Notes: a model not told the origin generated them from the letters alone. A stretch of 64,000 bases of DNA from Serratia ureilytica (GCF_013375155.1 NZ_JABXOF010000007.1:186001-250000), one strand, 5' to 3'. Shown: positions 15,763 through 24,898, counted from the stretch's first letter. Made by a program: numbers and translations.

Positions 15763-16821
15763 ATGGCGACAGGAATATCGATTCAACGCAGGGCGATCGC
15801 CGGTGGGCTGCTGGCGTGCGCAATACTGGCTGTACAGCAGGCGCAGGCGGCGCTAGGGCAGTGTACGCCGATATCAGGAACGCACGGCTTTTCATTTTCC
15901 TTTTCCCCAAGCTTAAGCGACCCATCGCAAAACGTGACGGGGCGGATTATCAAGAACGCGGATAAGAACGCATGGAACTTGCCCGGTTCGTATTATGTGA
16001 AATGCGAATGTACCGCTCGCACGGCTTCTTACATCACCGCCAAAATGCTGTTGACCAACCCGGTATTTCAGGAGGGCGGATTGACGTATTACGCGTTGAA
16101 CGAATATCTGGGCGTCGCCAGCGAGGTCTTCGTGGCGGGGCAGCGCAATGAATACCTTGCTGCACCCTTTACCAATGAGACTAACCGTAAGACCAGCATG
16201 GATGGCGATGATGAATCCTGTGCCCGTTCGCCCTACAACAGCGGCGCGCGTGGGCGCATTCACCTGTATTTCCGTCGGCCCTTCGTTGGCGTGACGGCGA
16301 TCCCGAATACCCGACTGGTGGAAACGTATGTATCGGTAGTGAGTGGCGTGAAAAGCGATACGCCGGTTTCCACCATCTCTATGAGCGGTACCGTCACCGT
16401 GCCGCAGAGTTGCGAGATCAGTCCCCAGACGGTGGTGATCGACTTTGGCGATATCGTCAGCACCCATTTCCAAACGAAAGGCGCGATGCCACCTCGTTTC
16501 ACACCGGAAGAGAGAACGCTGACGCTGGCTTGTCGCAATATTTCCGAGGGCGTCAAAGTCAGTCTGTCATTTCGCGGCGAGGCCGACGGCAACATGCCGG
16601 AGGCGCTGAAGACCAGCAACCGCGACATCGGCGTGATGATTAAGGATATGCAGGGCAATGTGATTCGGCCGCAGAGCGGGCGCTTGCCCATCGATAACTT
16701 CCACTATCCCGACCAAAGCGGCAGTTCGCGGATCAGCGTATATCCGATCAATACCACCGGGCAAGCCCCTTCAGTGGGGCAGTTCAATGCCACGGCGACC
16801 ATTCAGGCCGAAATCCAATAA
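15763..16821 (+). CDS. fimbrial tip adhesin (FimH-like, two-domain)
   Basis: 352 residues, twice the size of a pilin: signal peptide (to about AQA, residue 29), an N-terminal receptor-binding domain with cysteines (GQCTP, KCEC), and a C-terminal pilin domain starting near residue 205 (TISMSGTVTVPQSCEISPQT) that ends in the chaperone-recognised strand TATIQAEIQ. Position after the usher is usual for tip adhesins. The lectin half is not recognisably E. coli FimH, so the sugar or receptor is unknown. The start at 15763, 11 bases after the usher stop, is chosen for its signal peptide and AAGGTG ribosome site. Confidence 0.85.
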   Translation: MATGISIQRRAIAGGLLACAILAVQQAQAALGQCTPISGTHGFSFSFSPSLSDPSQNVTGRIIKNADKNAWNLPGSYYVKCECTARTASYITAKMLLTNPVFQEGGLTYYALNEYLGVASEVFVAGQRNEYLAAPFTNETNRKTSMDGDDESCARSPYNSGARGRIHLYFRRPFVGVTAIPNTRLVETYVSVVSGVKSDTPVSTISMSGTVTVPQSCEISPQTVVIDFGDIVSTHFQTKGAMPPRFTPEERTLTLACRNISEGVKVSLSFRGEADGNMPEALKTSNRDIGVMIKDMQGNVIRPQSGRLPIDNFHYPDQSGSSRISVYPINTTGQAPSVGQFNATATIQAEIQ

Positions 16822-16881
16822 ACGGATATTTCAACGGCAGCGGGCTGACAGGCCCCTGCGTTTAACGACAAGGAGCAGATT

Positions 16882-17409
16882 ATGGTGAAAATGTGTAATC
16901 GTTTTGGCTGCAACCTGGCGCTGACCGGCGCGTTGCTTTTGACCGTACCGGCGGCGCACGCGGTATCGAAAATAGTGATTAGCGGCAACATTAAAGCCGC
17001 CCCCTGCGAAATCGACGGTGCGAACGGCACTGTGTCCGTCAATTTGGGAGACGATATTTCCGCTGCTACCCTGGCGACGTCCGGGGCTTTCAGCCCCTGG
17101 ATAGAGTTTCCTCTGACGTTAAAAAACTGCCCAAGCACCACCACCTCTGTCGTCGCGACCTTCAGCGGGACGCCCGCCGAGGAAAGCGCCAGCTTGTACA
17201 AGAGCAACGGCGGCTCTCGTCGGGTGCAAATTGAGTTGCAGAATAGCCAAGGGGCCAACCTGGGCAATGGCAAGAGCATGACGCAACTGGTGGATCGCGC
17301 GACGAATAATGCCAGATTCGATTTACGTGCGCGGGCATACAGCACCCATGGCGGATCGACGCCAGGTTCAATAGACGGCGCTCTGCAGGTCACTTTTGTC
17401 TATCAGTAG
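16882..17409 (+). CDS. minor fimbrial subunit (pilin family)
   Basis: 175 residues: signal peptide ending near AHAV (residue 28), pilin-type cysteine pair (APCEID and LKNCPS) and C-terminal beta-strand ending FVYQ. Probably an adaptor or tip-fibrillum subunit like FimF/FimG that joins the adhesin to the rod. AAGGAG precedes the ATG. Last structural gene of the operon; two regulators follow. Confidence 0.88.
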   Translation: MVKMCNRFGCNLALTGALLLTVPAAHAVSKIVISGNIKAAPCEIDGANGTVSVNLGDDISAATLATSGAFSPWIEFPLTLKNCPSTTTSVVATFSGTPAEESASLYKSNGGSRRVQIELQNSQGANLGNGKSMTQLVDRATNNARFDLRARAYSTHGGSTPGSIDGALQVTFVYQ

Positions 17410-17468
17410 GCAATGGGACAAAAGGACCGGCGTGGGCGGAAGGTTAACGACAGAGTTAAGGTGATGAT

Positions 17469-18164
17469 ATGAAAATCAATTATCCCAATGGAATGGCCTT
17501 GGCGGTGGGCAATGAAGCGGCGGGTGCCGTGGCTGTCATGGAACCCTGCGCCATGACGGCTCTGGGGATGAGAAACCGGTTGATTGAATCCTGTGGTCTC
17601 CAACCTGGCAACATTCGGCAGGTAGCAAATCTGGTGGAACTGAGAGCCTTATTGACTGAGCATCCGCATCGTTTATTGGTGATGGAGCTGTGTGGTCAAT
17701 CAGAGTCGGTATTGGAGGGATTCAAGCTGATCGCTGAGGTGCGGGAAAACTCGCCGGACACCGCGATTGTCATCTGTACGGCATTGGATGAACCGAGGCT
17801 GTTGCGGCAGCTCATCGCTTCCGGCATTCGCGGCCTGATGCTGAAGCAGGAACCGGCTATTGCATTGACCCACTGTGTTCAGCAAGTCCTGACAGGCAGT
17901 TGCAGCTTCAGCCACCGGGTACGCCAACGTCAATTGCATGAGGCTGGCGCCGATAAACCGCTGACGGCGAAGGAATTGGATGTGTTGACCCAACTGTTTT
18001 CCGGTAAGAGCGTGACCAGCGTGGCGCTGACCATGTGCCGTGATATCCGCACCGTCAGCACCCATAAACGCAATGCGATGTTGAAGCTGGGGTTTCACAG
18101 CGATGGGGAACTGTATCTTCAGGGGAAATGGATGGCTGCGCAAGGTTCATCCTTGGTTCGCTAG
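17469..18164 (+). CDS. LuxR-type regulator with degenerate receiver domain
   Basis: 231 residues. The C-terminal LuxR/FixJ helix-turn-helix (about 160-220) reads LTAKELDVLTQLFSGKSV...TVSTHKRNAMLKLGF. The N-terminal half (about 20-140) has a receiver-like strand pattern, but the phospho-acceptor position is Glu73 (LLVMELCG) instead of Asp. It resembles RcsB/RcsA-type regulators in layout. Located 60 bases after the minor subunit gene in the same direction and followed by a related regulator, so it likely controls this fimbrial cluster. Activity may not depend on phosphorylation. Targets are unknown. Confidence 0.82.
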   Translation: MKINYPNGMALAVGNEAAGAVAVMEPCAMTALGMRNRLIESCGLQPGNIRQVANLVELRALLTEHPHRLLVMELCGQSESVLEGFKLIAEVRENSPDTAIVICTALDEPRLLRQLIASGIRGLMLKQEPAIALTHCVQQVLTGSCSFSHRVRQRQLHEAGADKPLTAKELDVLTQLFSGKSVTSVALTMCRDIRTVSTHKRNAMLKLGFHSDGELYLQGKWMAAQGSSLVR

Positions 18165-18209
18165 GCAAGCGCACGAGGTCTCGTGGGCAAGCAAGCATAG
18201 GAGCAGATT

Positions 18210-18893
18210 ATGCATTTATGGCGTCAGCAACCGCTGAACATAGCATTAATGGACAGATGTCCATTGACGCTGGAAGGGTTGGCCAGTTTTTTAAAAACGC
18301 TGCCAACCCAGGTAAAAGTCGTCGTAAAGGAAACCAGCGTACGTGCGGTAGTGGATAGCGTGGTCTATCAGCAGGCTGACGTGCTGATTACCGAACTGGA
18401 CGGTGAAGATGAGACGCCCGCTAAGGGCAGGGAAGCGTTGCTGGCCCTGTGCACGCAACTGCCCGAATTACGGGTGATTGCCTATACCCGTTGCCGTAAT
18501 GCAGAAGAGTTAGGGCGATTGTTGCCTCAGCCCAATGTCAGCATCGTCGCCAGAGATGACGCTTTACCGCTGGTGGCGGAGTTTTTTAATCGGGTCTTGC
18601 TTGGGGAGCGAGTGTTGAGCCCACAGATAGGGACTTTTCTGGCCCCCTCGGTTAGCGCAGATGAGGTGTTCACCCGAAAGCTGACTCGCTGCGAGACTGA
18701 TGTGTTGGCCTTTTTGTTCAACGGCATGAGCCTGCGGCAAATTGCCGAATTGCAACGCCGCAGCATCAAGACGATCAGCGCGCATAAATGCAGCGCCATG
18801 CGCAAACTGCAGGTGAAGAATGACAGCGAACTGTTTTCATTGCACGGCAATATTACGCGGCAATTTGGCGGGAAGTGGTCAAAGGGGACTTAA
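18210..18893 (+). CDS. second LuxR-type regulator with degenerate receiver domain
   Basis: 227 residues, same layout as its upstream neighbour: receiver-like domain (about 8-135) and LuxR helix-turn-helix (about 155-215; LTRCETDVLAFLFNGMSLRQIAEL...SAHKCSAMRKL). The strand that normally ends in the phospho-acceptor Asp reads DVLITELDGED, with Glu62 at that site. The ITEL-D-G-E-D context recalls RcsB (ITDLSMPGD). The two regulators could form a heterodimer as RcsA and RcsB do; this is inference. GGAGCAG serves the ATG at 18210. Confidence 0.82.
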   Translation: MHLWRQQPLNIALMDRCPLTLEGLASFLKTLPTQVKVVVKETSVRAVVDSVVYQQADVLITELDGEDETPAKGREALLALCTQLPELRVIAYTRCRNAEELGRLLPQPNVSIVARDDALPLVAEFFNRVLLGERVLSPQIGTFLAPSVSADEVFTRKLTRCETDVLAFLFNGMSLRQIAELQRRSIKTISAHKCSAMRKLQVKNDSELFSLHGNITRQFGGKWSKGT

Positions 18894-19113
18894 TCGTTAA
18901 TGACAGGGTATAAGCAGGTAGCATAGGCGTTGAAAAAACAATCAAACAAGTGTTCCCCTGGGCGGGTGGATGAAAGCAGCTCGGCGTTGGAATAGTGCTG
19001 AATTAGACCGTTGTTGACGTGCCGGGCTGCATTTTTCCATCCGATATTTTTACCTTACTCGATGCGCATGTTAAAAGAAGATGAGCGCCTGCACCGTTAT
19101 TTCCATCGTAATA

Positions 19114-19665
19114 TTAAATGCTGATCGTGCGGAATCGCTCTACATTGGTTGCGGTGTAGATCACCGTATTCTGGATATTTTTGTGCCCTAAATAATCCTG
19201 AATCAAGCGCGTATCGACCCCGTTATCTGCAAGCGCGTAACCGCAGGAGTGTCGCAGCATGTGAGGATGAACCTGAACGCTAATACCGGCCATTTCACCG
19301 TACATTCTCATTAGGCGATACAGTTGCTGACGTGAAATTTGCCCGCCGTGGCGCGACAGAAATAACCATGGGGAATTGGCGTCAGGATAGTTCGCCCGCT
19401 GGGCCAGCCAGTTTAACAGCGCCTGTCGTTCTCGCGGCTGAATGGGGTGCTGAACGGAAAAACCGTTCTTTAGCCGAGATATATGGATCCGATGGGAGGT
19501 AAGATCAATATCTTGCAGGCGTAATGATCGCAGTTCGCTCACCCGCAAGCCGTGAATGAAGCACATTAATAGTAAACAACGATCTCGAATGCTATTTTTA
19601 CCCTCATGCACGGCGGCAATCAGTTGTTCAATTTCAATCTGGCTAAGGAATTTCCTTTTTTTCAT
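19114..19665 (-). CDS. second FimB/FimE-type tyrosine recombinase
   Basis: 183 residues with the same catalytic set as the recombinase at 10786: Arg41, His135, Arg138 (HPHMLRHS), His161 (YLGHKN) and Tyr170 (NTVIYTAT). It is on the opposite strand at the far end of the cluster, about 7.5 kb from the candidate switch; in E. coli both recombinase genes sit beside fimS. I found no copy of the switch repeats near this gene. It may act in trans on the switch at 11364-11672, giving a FimB/FimE-like pair, or on a site elsewhere. AAAGGAAA precedes the start. Confidence 0.92.
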   Translation of the reverse strand: MKKRKFLSQIEIEQLIAAVHEGKNSIRDRCLLLMCFIHGLRVSELRSLRLQDIDLTSHRIHISRLKNGFSVQHPIQPRERQALLNWLAQRANYPDANSPWLFLSRHGGQISRQQLYRLMRMYGEMAGISVQVHPHMLRHSCGYALADNGVDTRLIQDYLGHKNIQNTVIYTATNVERFRTISI

Positions 19666-20037
19666 TTTCCTTTCCTGCGTATCTGGTACTGTCGATTTCC
19701 ATCATGAAGTTTTATTAAAGCATTGGAACATAATAGGCGGCAAAGAAAATAAATAATTTTACTTGCTAAAGCATGGGTTTATTTTATATTTTTCTTTTTG
19801 TTATTTTTTTAGTGAATGTATTTTGATTTTATAGATCTATTTTCTTTAGCAGGTTATTTAATTGGCGAATATTTAGCGCCCAGAGCGAACGATGCTGCGA
19901 ATTGGCCGCCGGCAGGCGGCAACCGCGATAACGTCTCACCCCAACCGGTGCTTGATAAGCTGTGATGAGAATTCGTCTTGATCTCATTCTCACGCCGCTT
20001 ACAATGCCTGCCAGATCGCGACTTCAGAGGTTTGTTC
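19666..20037. other. AT-rich gap between recombinase and yojI
   Basis: 372 bases without a gene, divergent promoter region for the recombinase (-) and yojI (+). The left 200 bases are strongly AT-rich with long T runs, unlike the following 170 bases, so the boundary of the fimbrial island is probably near 19860. Confidence 0.55.
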
Positions 20038-21690
20038 ATGGAACTGCTACGGGTGGTTTATCGCCAGTATCGTTGGCCATTTCTGGCGGTTATGGCATTG
20101 ACCATGGCCAGCGCCGGTTTAGGCATCGGTATCATTGCTTTTATCAATCAATATCTGATGGACGTCAGCGGCAACCCATTGGCCGTGTTGCCGATGTTTC
20201 TCGCCCTGCTGGCATTGTTGATAGCGGTCACGTTGGGTTCACAGCTGGCGCTGACCACATTGGGCCATTACTTCGTCTATCGATTGCGTGGGCAACTGGT
20301 GAAGCGCATTCTGGATACCGAGATCGAGCGCCTCGAACAGTTAGGCAGCGCCTCATTGCTGGCCAGTCTGTCCAGTGACATCCGCAATATCACCATCGCC
20401 TTCGTGCGCTTGCCCGAATTGGTGCAAGGGGTGATTTTGACCCTGGGGGCAGCGGCCTATCTGGGGTGGTTATCGCCGAAAATGCTGGCGGTCACGGCGG
20501 TTTGGGTGGCGGTGACCGTGGTGGGTAGCGGCTGCCTGGTGTCACGGGTTTATCGCCATATGGCCAGTTTGCGCGAGTCAGAAGAGCGTCTCTATCATCG
20601 TTATGAATCGGTGATTGACGGCCGTAAGGAACTGACGTTGAACCGCAAACGGGCGCAGGCGTTATACGAGCAGGCCTATCAGCCCGACGCGCAAGCCTAT
20701 CGCTACCATATCATTCGCGCCGATACCTTCCATTTGAGTGCGCTCAACTGGTCAAACATCATGATGTTAGGGGCGATCGGGCTGGTGTTCTTTATGGCCA
20801 ACAGTTTGGGATGGGCGGACTCGACGGTGGCCGCGACCTACTCGCTGACGCTGCTGTTCTTGCGCACGCCCTTACTGCAGGCCGTGGGGGCGTTTCCGAC
20901 GCTGGTCGGCGCCGAAGTGGCCTTCAACAAGCTGAAAGCGCTGCGTCTGGCCGAGTATCAGCCGGGGTTTCCAGCCGCCGTTGGCCGTTCCTGGCAGACG
21001 CTGGAGCTGCGCGACGTGGTTTTTCACTATGCAGATGCGGAACAACAGCCCGGTTTTACCGTCGGGCCGCTTAATCTGACGCTGCGGCGCGGTGAGCTGG
21101 TGTTTCTTATCGGCGGCAACGGCAGCGGCAAGTCAACGCTGGCGATGCTATTGACCGGATTGTATCGGCCGGTAAGCGGGCACATCGTTCTGGATGGTGT
21201 CGCACAGACCGCGGCGGATATGCCGGACTATCGCCGGCTGTTTTCAGCGATTTTCACCGATTTTCATCAGTTCGATCGTTTACAAGGACCGGAAGGCGGC
21301 GAACCTGATACGGCGCTGGTCGCGCATTGGCTTGAACGGTTGAATATGAAAAGCAAATTGCAGTTCGACGGCGCCAGAGTGACCAACCCGCAACTGTCGC
21401 AGGGGCAGCGCAAACGTCTGGCCCTGTTGCTGGCGGTGGCGGAACAACGCGATATTTTGCTGTTGGATGAATGGGCCGCTGATCAGGATCCGCAGTTCCG
21501 GCGCATTTTCTATCGCGAACTGTTGCCGGCGCTGCGCGCGTTAGGCAAAACGGTGTTCGCCATCAGCCATGATGATCACTATTTCGAACACGCCGATCGG
21601 TTGCTGGAGATGCGCTCAGGCCATTTACGCGAGTTGACCGGCAGCGAGCGTGAACACGCCAGCCGGGATTCCGTCAGCAGAATCGGTTAA
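20038..21690 (+). CDS. yojI: YojI-type microcin/siderophore-peptide ABC exporter
   Basis: 550 residues (E. coli YojI is 547), in one chain: six membrane helices (about 1-300) followed by an ATPase with Walker [10 protein letters not shown], signature LSQGQRKR and Walker [14 protein letters not shown]. The DEWAADQDP Walker B variant is typical of the YojI/PvdE/SyrD group. In E. coli YojI works with TolC to export microcin J25 and confers resistance to it. ATG 20038 matches the E. coli N-terminus pattern; the upstream in-frame ATG at 19978 lacks a good ribosome site. No biosynthetic partner lies next to it here. Confidence 0.9.
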   Translation: MELLRVVYRQYRWPFLAVMALTMASAGLGIGIIAFINQYLMDVSGNPLAVLPMFLALLALLIAVTLGSQLALTTLGHYFVYRLRGQLVKRILDTEIERLEQLGSASLLASLSSDIRNITIAFVRLPELVQGVILTLGAAAYLGWLSPKMLAVTAVWVAVTVVGSGCLVSRVYRHMASLRESEERLYHRYESVIDGRKELTLNRKRAQALYEQAYQPDAQAYRYHIIRADTFHLSALNWSNIMMLGAIGLVFFMANSLGWADSTVAATYSLTLLFLRTPLLQAVGAFPTLVGAEVAFNKLKALRLAEYQPGFPAAVGRSWQTLELRDVVFHYADAEQQPGFTVGPLNLTLRRGELVFLIGGNGSGKSTLAMLLTGLYRPVSGHIVLDGVAQTAADMPDYRRLFSAIFTDFHQFDRLQGPEGGEPDTALVAHWLERLNMKSKLQFDGARVTNPQLSQGQRKRLALLLAVAEQRDILLLDEWAADQDPQFRRIFYRELLPALRALGKTVFAISHDDHYFEHADRLLEMRSGHLRELTGSEREHASRDSVSRIG

Positions 21691-22082
21691 CTTACGCCGG
21701 CCCGTGCCAGACCAAAACGGGCCGGCGCTTCTCCCGAGCATTATTTCAGTGCGTCGCTTCATTTTCTCTCGCTCCTCCAATGCTGTCTGCTGCCGATTTG
21801 GCTTACGACCAGTCAAATAATTGATGTTTGAATTATTTACCGGTGGTTTAATTTTGACCTTTAAAGGTGTGGCACACTGCGCATTCGTTCGCCTATCAAA
21901 ACACGTTCTCGCCTGCCGATAACAGTGATATCCACGGTGCCGTTGTGGCTGATTCGGCAATGCAGACCTATGGGTAGCAGCATTTTTTTAAATTTCCATA
22001 GGAAAAAACGACTTTATTGATCGTTAAAATAGATCAATAATTTTATTTTGAGTGGTTTAATCTATTGGTTAGGGGCGCTGTG
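21691..22082. other. gap between yojI and ymiA
   Basis: 392 bases with no supportable gene. Besides the yojI hairpin it holds a perfect 9-base stem TTATTGATC / GATCAATAA (22014-22022, 22032-22040) followed by TTTTATTTT, which could be a weak terminator, and a CCTATGG ... CCATAGG inverted repeat at 21967-22002. Confidence 0.5.
21695..21727 (+). terminator. strong hairpin after yojI
   Basis: Perfect 11-base stem, 21695-21705 with 21717-21727 (CGCCGGCCCGT / ACGGGCCGGCG), starting 4 bases after the yojI stop. CTTCTCCC follows instead of a clean T-run. Confidence 0.6.
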
Positions 22083-22193
22083 GTGAGCAAGGATGGATCA
22101 AATATCAAACGTAAAGCATGGCTGTGTGTGTTTATCGGTAGCGGGCTGTTCTGGCTGCTAACCGCTGCCGTGATTTACTGGTTACTGAGTTAG
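22083..22193 (+). CDS. ymiA: YmiA-family small membrane protein
   Basis: 36 residues from a GTG start: a basic, polar N-terminus (SKDGSNIKRKAWL) and one membrane helix (about 13-35) ending WLLS. The RKAW...FIGSGLFW pattern recalls E. coli YmiA (LKRKAWLAVFLGSALFW). Function unknown. AGGGG lies about 9 bases before the GTG. It is followed 23 bases later by another small gene in the same direction, matching the ymiA-yciX pair of E. coli. Confidence 0.7.
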   Translation: MSKDGSNIKRKAWLCVFIGSGLFWLLTAAVIYWLLS

Positions 22194-22216
22194 CAGGTTA
22201 AGCAGGAAGACGATTC

Positions 22217-22378
22217 GTGAACAAGAAGCAGGCTAAAAACCGTGAGGGCGTTCAGCGTCGCGCGCAGTCAAAAATTCCGCCTTCATGGGGGCTGAGCGAT
22301 GAGCAGCGCGCCTTTATTGAAGATTTATGGCAGGATACCGCTCCCGAAGCGGCGCGGCCCATCGTTCAGCGACGTTAG
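22217..22378 (+). CDS. small basic protein, possibly YciX-like
   Basis: 53 residues from a GTG start with ribosome site AGGAAGA. Basic N-terminal half (KKQAKNREGVQRRAQSK) then PPSWGLSDEQRAFIEDLWQD. No membrane helix or known domain that I recognise. Its position after ymiA suggests YciX, but I am not certain of the sequence match. The stop overlaps by 4 bases the end of the convergent transporter gene. Confidence 0.55.
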   Translation: MNKKQAKNREGVQRRAQSKIPPSWGLSDEQRAFIEDLWQDTAPEAARPIVQRR

Positions 22379-23598
22379 CCGATCACGCGGCTGCGGCCGG
22401 CCAGCGCGCCGAACAGCATTTGCAAGACGGTCAGGCATAGCAGAGCGATCAACGGCCAGCGCCAGCCTTCCGTCAGATCGTGCAACAGGCCGAATAAGGT
22501 GGGTCCCAGCGCGGCCAACAGATAACCGACGGATTGCGCCATGCCCGACAGCAGCGTCGCCTGATGATGATGCTGACTGCGCAATCCAAAGAACGACAGC
22601 GCCAGCACCAGCGAACTCCCCGCTCCCAACCCGGCAAACGTCAGCCACACCAGTGAACTGGCGGGTTGCACCAATAATCCCCCGACGCCGATAAAGATCA
22701 GCAGAGAACTGCCCAGCGCTATCGCCCGCTGATCGCGCGCCCGCGGCAAAATCACCACCATGACAAAGTTGGCGACGATCGCCACCACCTGATAAACGAA
22801 CAGCTCGAAGCCCGCCTGCTGGGCTGAGGCGCCGTGGCTGACGGCAAAGGCGCTGAACCAGCCGATAATGGTGTAGAAGGCGATCGATTGCAGCCCCATG
22901 AACATCGCCACTTGCCAGCCCAGCGCGCTGCCCCAGGGAGAGCGATAGCGTTGCGGCTCTGCCGATTGTGGCTCTTTGGCTGCGGGTGTGGCTGTGCGCC
23001 GCAGCTGCGGCAACCAGATCAACAGCGCCAACAGCGCAGGTAATCCCCAGCACAGCAAGGAGAAGCGCCAGCCGAGATCGGCCAGGGAAGCCAGCGGTAC
23101 CGCCAGACCGGAGGCGATGGCGGCGACCAGTGACATCACCGCCGCATAGGCCGCTATCATCGCGGCGGCGCGATGAGGAAAATCTCTTTTCACCAGCGTT
23201 GGCAGCACCACATTGGCGAAGGCGATGGCGGCGCCGATCAGAACGCTTCCCAGCCAGAGCATGGCGTCTTGCGGCAGGGAACGCAGCGCGATGCCGCAAA
23301 CCAGCAGTGCGAGGGCAAAGCCCAGGGTGCGTTCGATTCCGAAGCGTTTCGCCAGCGCCGGGGTGAGTGGCGAGAGGACGGCGAACAGGATCAGCGGCAG
23401 CGAGTTGATCAGGCCGGCGGCGGTGGCGGACAACGCCAGCTGTTGCTGAATCTGTTCCAGCAGCGGGCCGACGCTGGTGAGGGCGGCGCGCAGGTTAGCC
23501 GCGATCAGCATGATGCCAACGATCAGCAGAGCAGGGCGATGCAAACGGCAACGCGGGGTCGCGATGGATGATGATGAAGATGAAGCGGGTTGCGGCAT
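22375..23598 (-). CDS. CynX/NimT-family MFS transporter
   Basis: 407 residues, twelve predicted membrane helices, with family features such as NLRAALTSVGPLLEQIQ in helix 1 and the FANVVLPTLVKRDFP segment. Relatives are E. coli CynX (cyanate) and YeaN/NimT (2-nitroimidazole export); substrate here is unknown. The start at 23598 is chosen over an upstream ATG because GAGGAA lies 5 bases before it. A basic/serine-rich tail of about 25 residues precedes the first helix. Faces away from agaR across a 503-base intergenic region. Confidence 0.82.
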   Translation of the reverse strand: MPQPASSSSSSIATPRCRLHRPALLIVGIMLIAANLRAALTSVGPLLEQIQQQLALSATAAGLINSLPLILFAVLSPLTPALAKRFGIERTLGFALALLVCGIALRSLPQDAMLWLGSVLIGAAIAFANVVLPTLVKRDFPHRAAAMIAAYAAVMSLVAAIASGLAVPLASLADLGWRFSLLCWGLPALLALLIWLPQLRRTATPAAKEPQSAEPQRYRSPWGSALGWQVAMFMGLQSIAFYTIIGWFSAFAVSHGASAQQAGFELFVYQVVAIVANFVMVVILPRARDQRAIALGSSLLIFIGVGGLLVQPASSLVWLTFAGLGAGSSLVLALSFFGLRSQHHHQATLLSGMAQSVGYLLAALGPTLFGLLHDLTEGWRWPLIALLCLTVLQMLFGALAGRSRVIG

Positions 23599-23788
23599 GA
23601 GTTCCTCGCACCATGGCATGCAGACAATCAGCGCTGCATGGCGTGATGCGTTGATTGACGTTAACGCTTACGTACCGACAAGGAGCCGATATCTGATCGC
23701 AAGTGTAGGGAAGATGGCTCGTGCTGACAAGGGGATGGCCCGGCGGGATGGAGAGGGCTGACCCCCGCCGGCTGCAGGATAATTACCA

Positions 23789-23810
23789 TTATGTGATCCT
23801 GGTCACTTAG
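23789..23810. promoter_or_regulatory. CRP-like binding site
   Basis: TGTGA (23792-23796), six bases, TCACT (23803-23807), with A/T at the outer left end: one base away from the ideal TGTGA-N6-TCACA. A CRP site fits a PTS sugar locus. It is 292 bases before agaR and about 190 before the transporter start, so the target promoter is uncertain. Confidence 0.6.
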
Positions 23811-23935
23811 CGAACTAAAAGTCATGGCGCAGGGCGGGGTCTGCAGCGCTTTCACTTCTGCCGCCGCCGGTGCGGCTGCTCTCCGGCGCTCATGCTCGTC
23901 ATGGCATTTCATTTTTCTCCCATTCCATTTTTGGG

Positions 23936-23961
23936 CTTTTCGATTCGTTTCGATTCGAAAG
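23936..23961. promoter_or_regulatory. candidate AgaR operators
   Basis: Tandem TTTCGATTCG words (TTTTCGATTCG then TTTCGATTCGAAA). E. coli AgaR sites are described as TTTC-RTTT-rich half-sites, so this fits autoregulation. Similar words lie at 23907-23914 (ATTTCATT) and 24010-24026 (TTTCATTGCTTTCG). Confidence 0.5.
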
Positions 23962-24101
23962 GTTTTTTGGCGGTTTTTTTGCTAAAACGGGGCTGTAAGC
24001 CCGATCACAATTTCATTGCTTTCGCTTTGCTGTAATGCCAGCGCAGTAGAGCGAAAGCCATCTTCTCCCCGGCGATACCGGAAACCTGAGGACCGCAGCT
24101 C

Positions 24102-24875
24102 ATGCCAGTGAATACCGCAAAGCGACGTGAACACATCATCGATCTGTTATGCGAGCACGGCAGCGTGCGTGTGGAACAGCTCAGCAAACAGTTTGCAGTA
24201 TCCACGGTGACGATCCGCAACGATCTGCGCTTTCTGGAACGAAAAGGGTGTGCGCTGCGCGCTTACGGCGGCGCAATGCTCAATCAGCAATTCGCTTTCG
24301 ATCGGCCGCTGCGGGACAAAGGGCGGTTGAATCGCGATGTCAAAACGCTGATCGCCAACGCGGCGGCCGGCTATGTGCGCGACGGCGAGGCGCTGATCCT
24401 CGATTCCGGTTCAACCACCGCGCAGATTGTGCCGTTCCTGAAGGGGCGGCGCGATCTGGTGGTGATGACCAACGCGCTGAACATTGCCTATGAGCTTTCG
24501 GGAAACGACGGGGTGGAAGTCATGGTGCTGGGGGGCAGCGTGCGCCGCAACTCTTACTCGCTCTACGGTCCGGCTGCCGAGCAGCAATTGCGTCAGTACC
24601 GCTTCGACAAGCTGTTTTTGGGCGTCGACGGGTTCGATCTGAGCGCCGGCATCACCACGCCTCACCCCGGTGAAGCGCACCTCAATCGCGTGATGTGCGA
24701 GGTGGCGCGCGAGATTATCGCGGTGGCGGATGCCAGCAAATTCGGTCGCAAGAGCTTTTGCATGATTCGCGAAGCCGGACAAATCCATCGGCTGATCACT
24801 GACAGCCGTCTTCCGGACGATTACGAGCGGGCGTTAACCGAGCTGGGCGTGGAGGTCATCATCGCCGATCGGTAG
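24102..24875 (+). CDS. agaR: AgaR, DeoR-family repressor of amino-sugar uptake
   Basis: 257 residues. N-terminal DeoR helix-turn-helix (about 6-60; KRREHIIDLLCEHGSVRVEQLSKQF), then the sugar-phosphate-sensing domain with the DSGSTTAQIV loop, GGSVRRNSYSL, and the DKLFLGVDGFDL and ADASKFGR motifs of the family. AgaR controls N-acetylgalactosamine and galactosamine genes in enterobacteria. It directly precedes agaZ and the PTS genes, as in E. coli. TTTCG repeats upstream are its likely operators. Identification rests on family plus context. Confidence 0.88.
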   Translation: MPVNTAKRREHIIDLLCEHGSVRVEQLSKQFAVSTVTIRNDLRFLERKGCALRAYGGAMLNQQFAFDRPLRDKGRLNRDVKTLIANAAAGYVRDGEALILDSGSTTAQIVPFLKGRRDLVVMTNALNIAYELSGNDGVEVMVLGGSVRRNSYSLYGPAAEQQLRQYRFDKLFLGVDGFDLSAGITTPHPGEAHLNRVMCEVAREIIAVADASKFGRKSFCMIREAGQIHRLITDSRLPDDYERALTELGVEVIIADR

Positions 24876-24898
24876 CACGGCGCCTGCATGGGGGCTTC

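Larger units (their letters stand above)
23599..24101. other. divergent regulatory region, transporter / agaR
   Basis: 503 bases with no supportable gene. It contains a good CRP-like site at 23789-23810 and TTTCG-rich repeats before agaR (listed separately). Confidence 0.6.

Noticed and set aside
19940-20010. Fur-box-like sequence upstream of yojI (GATGAGAATTC and TCTCATTCTC)
   Set aside because: Only partial resemblance to the 19-base Fur consensus.
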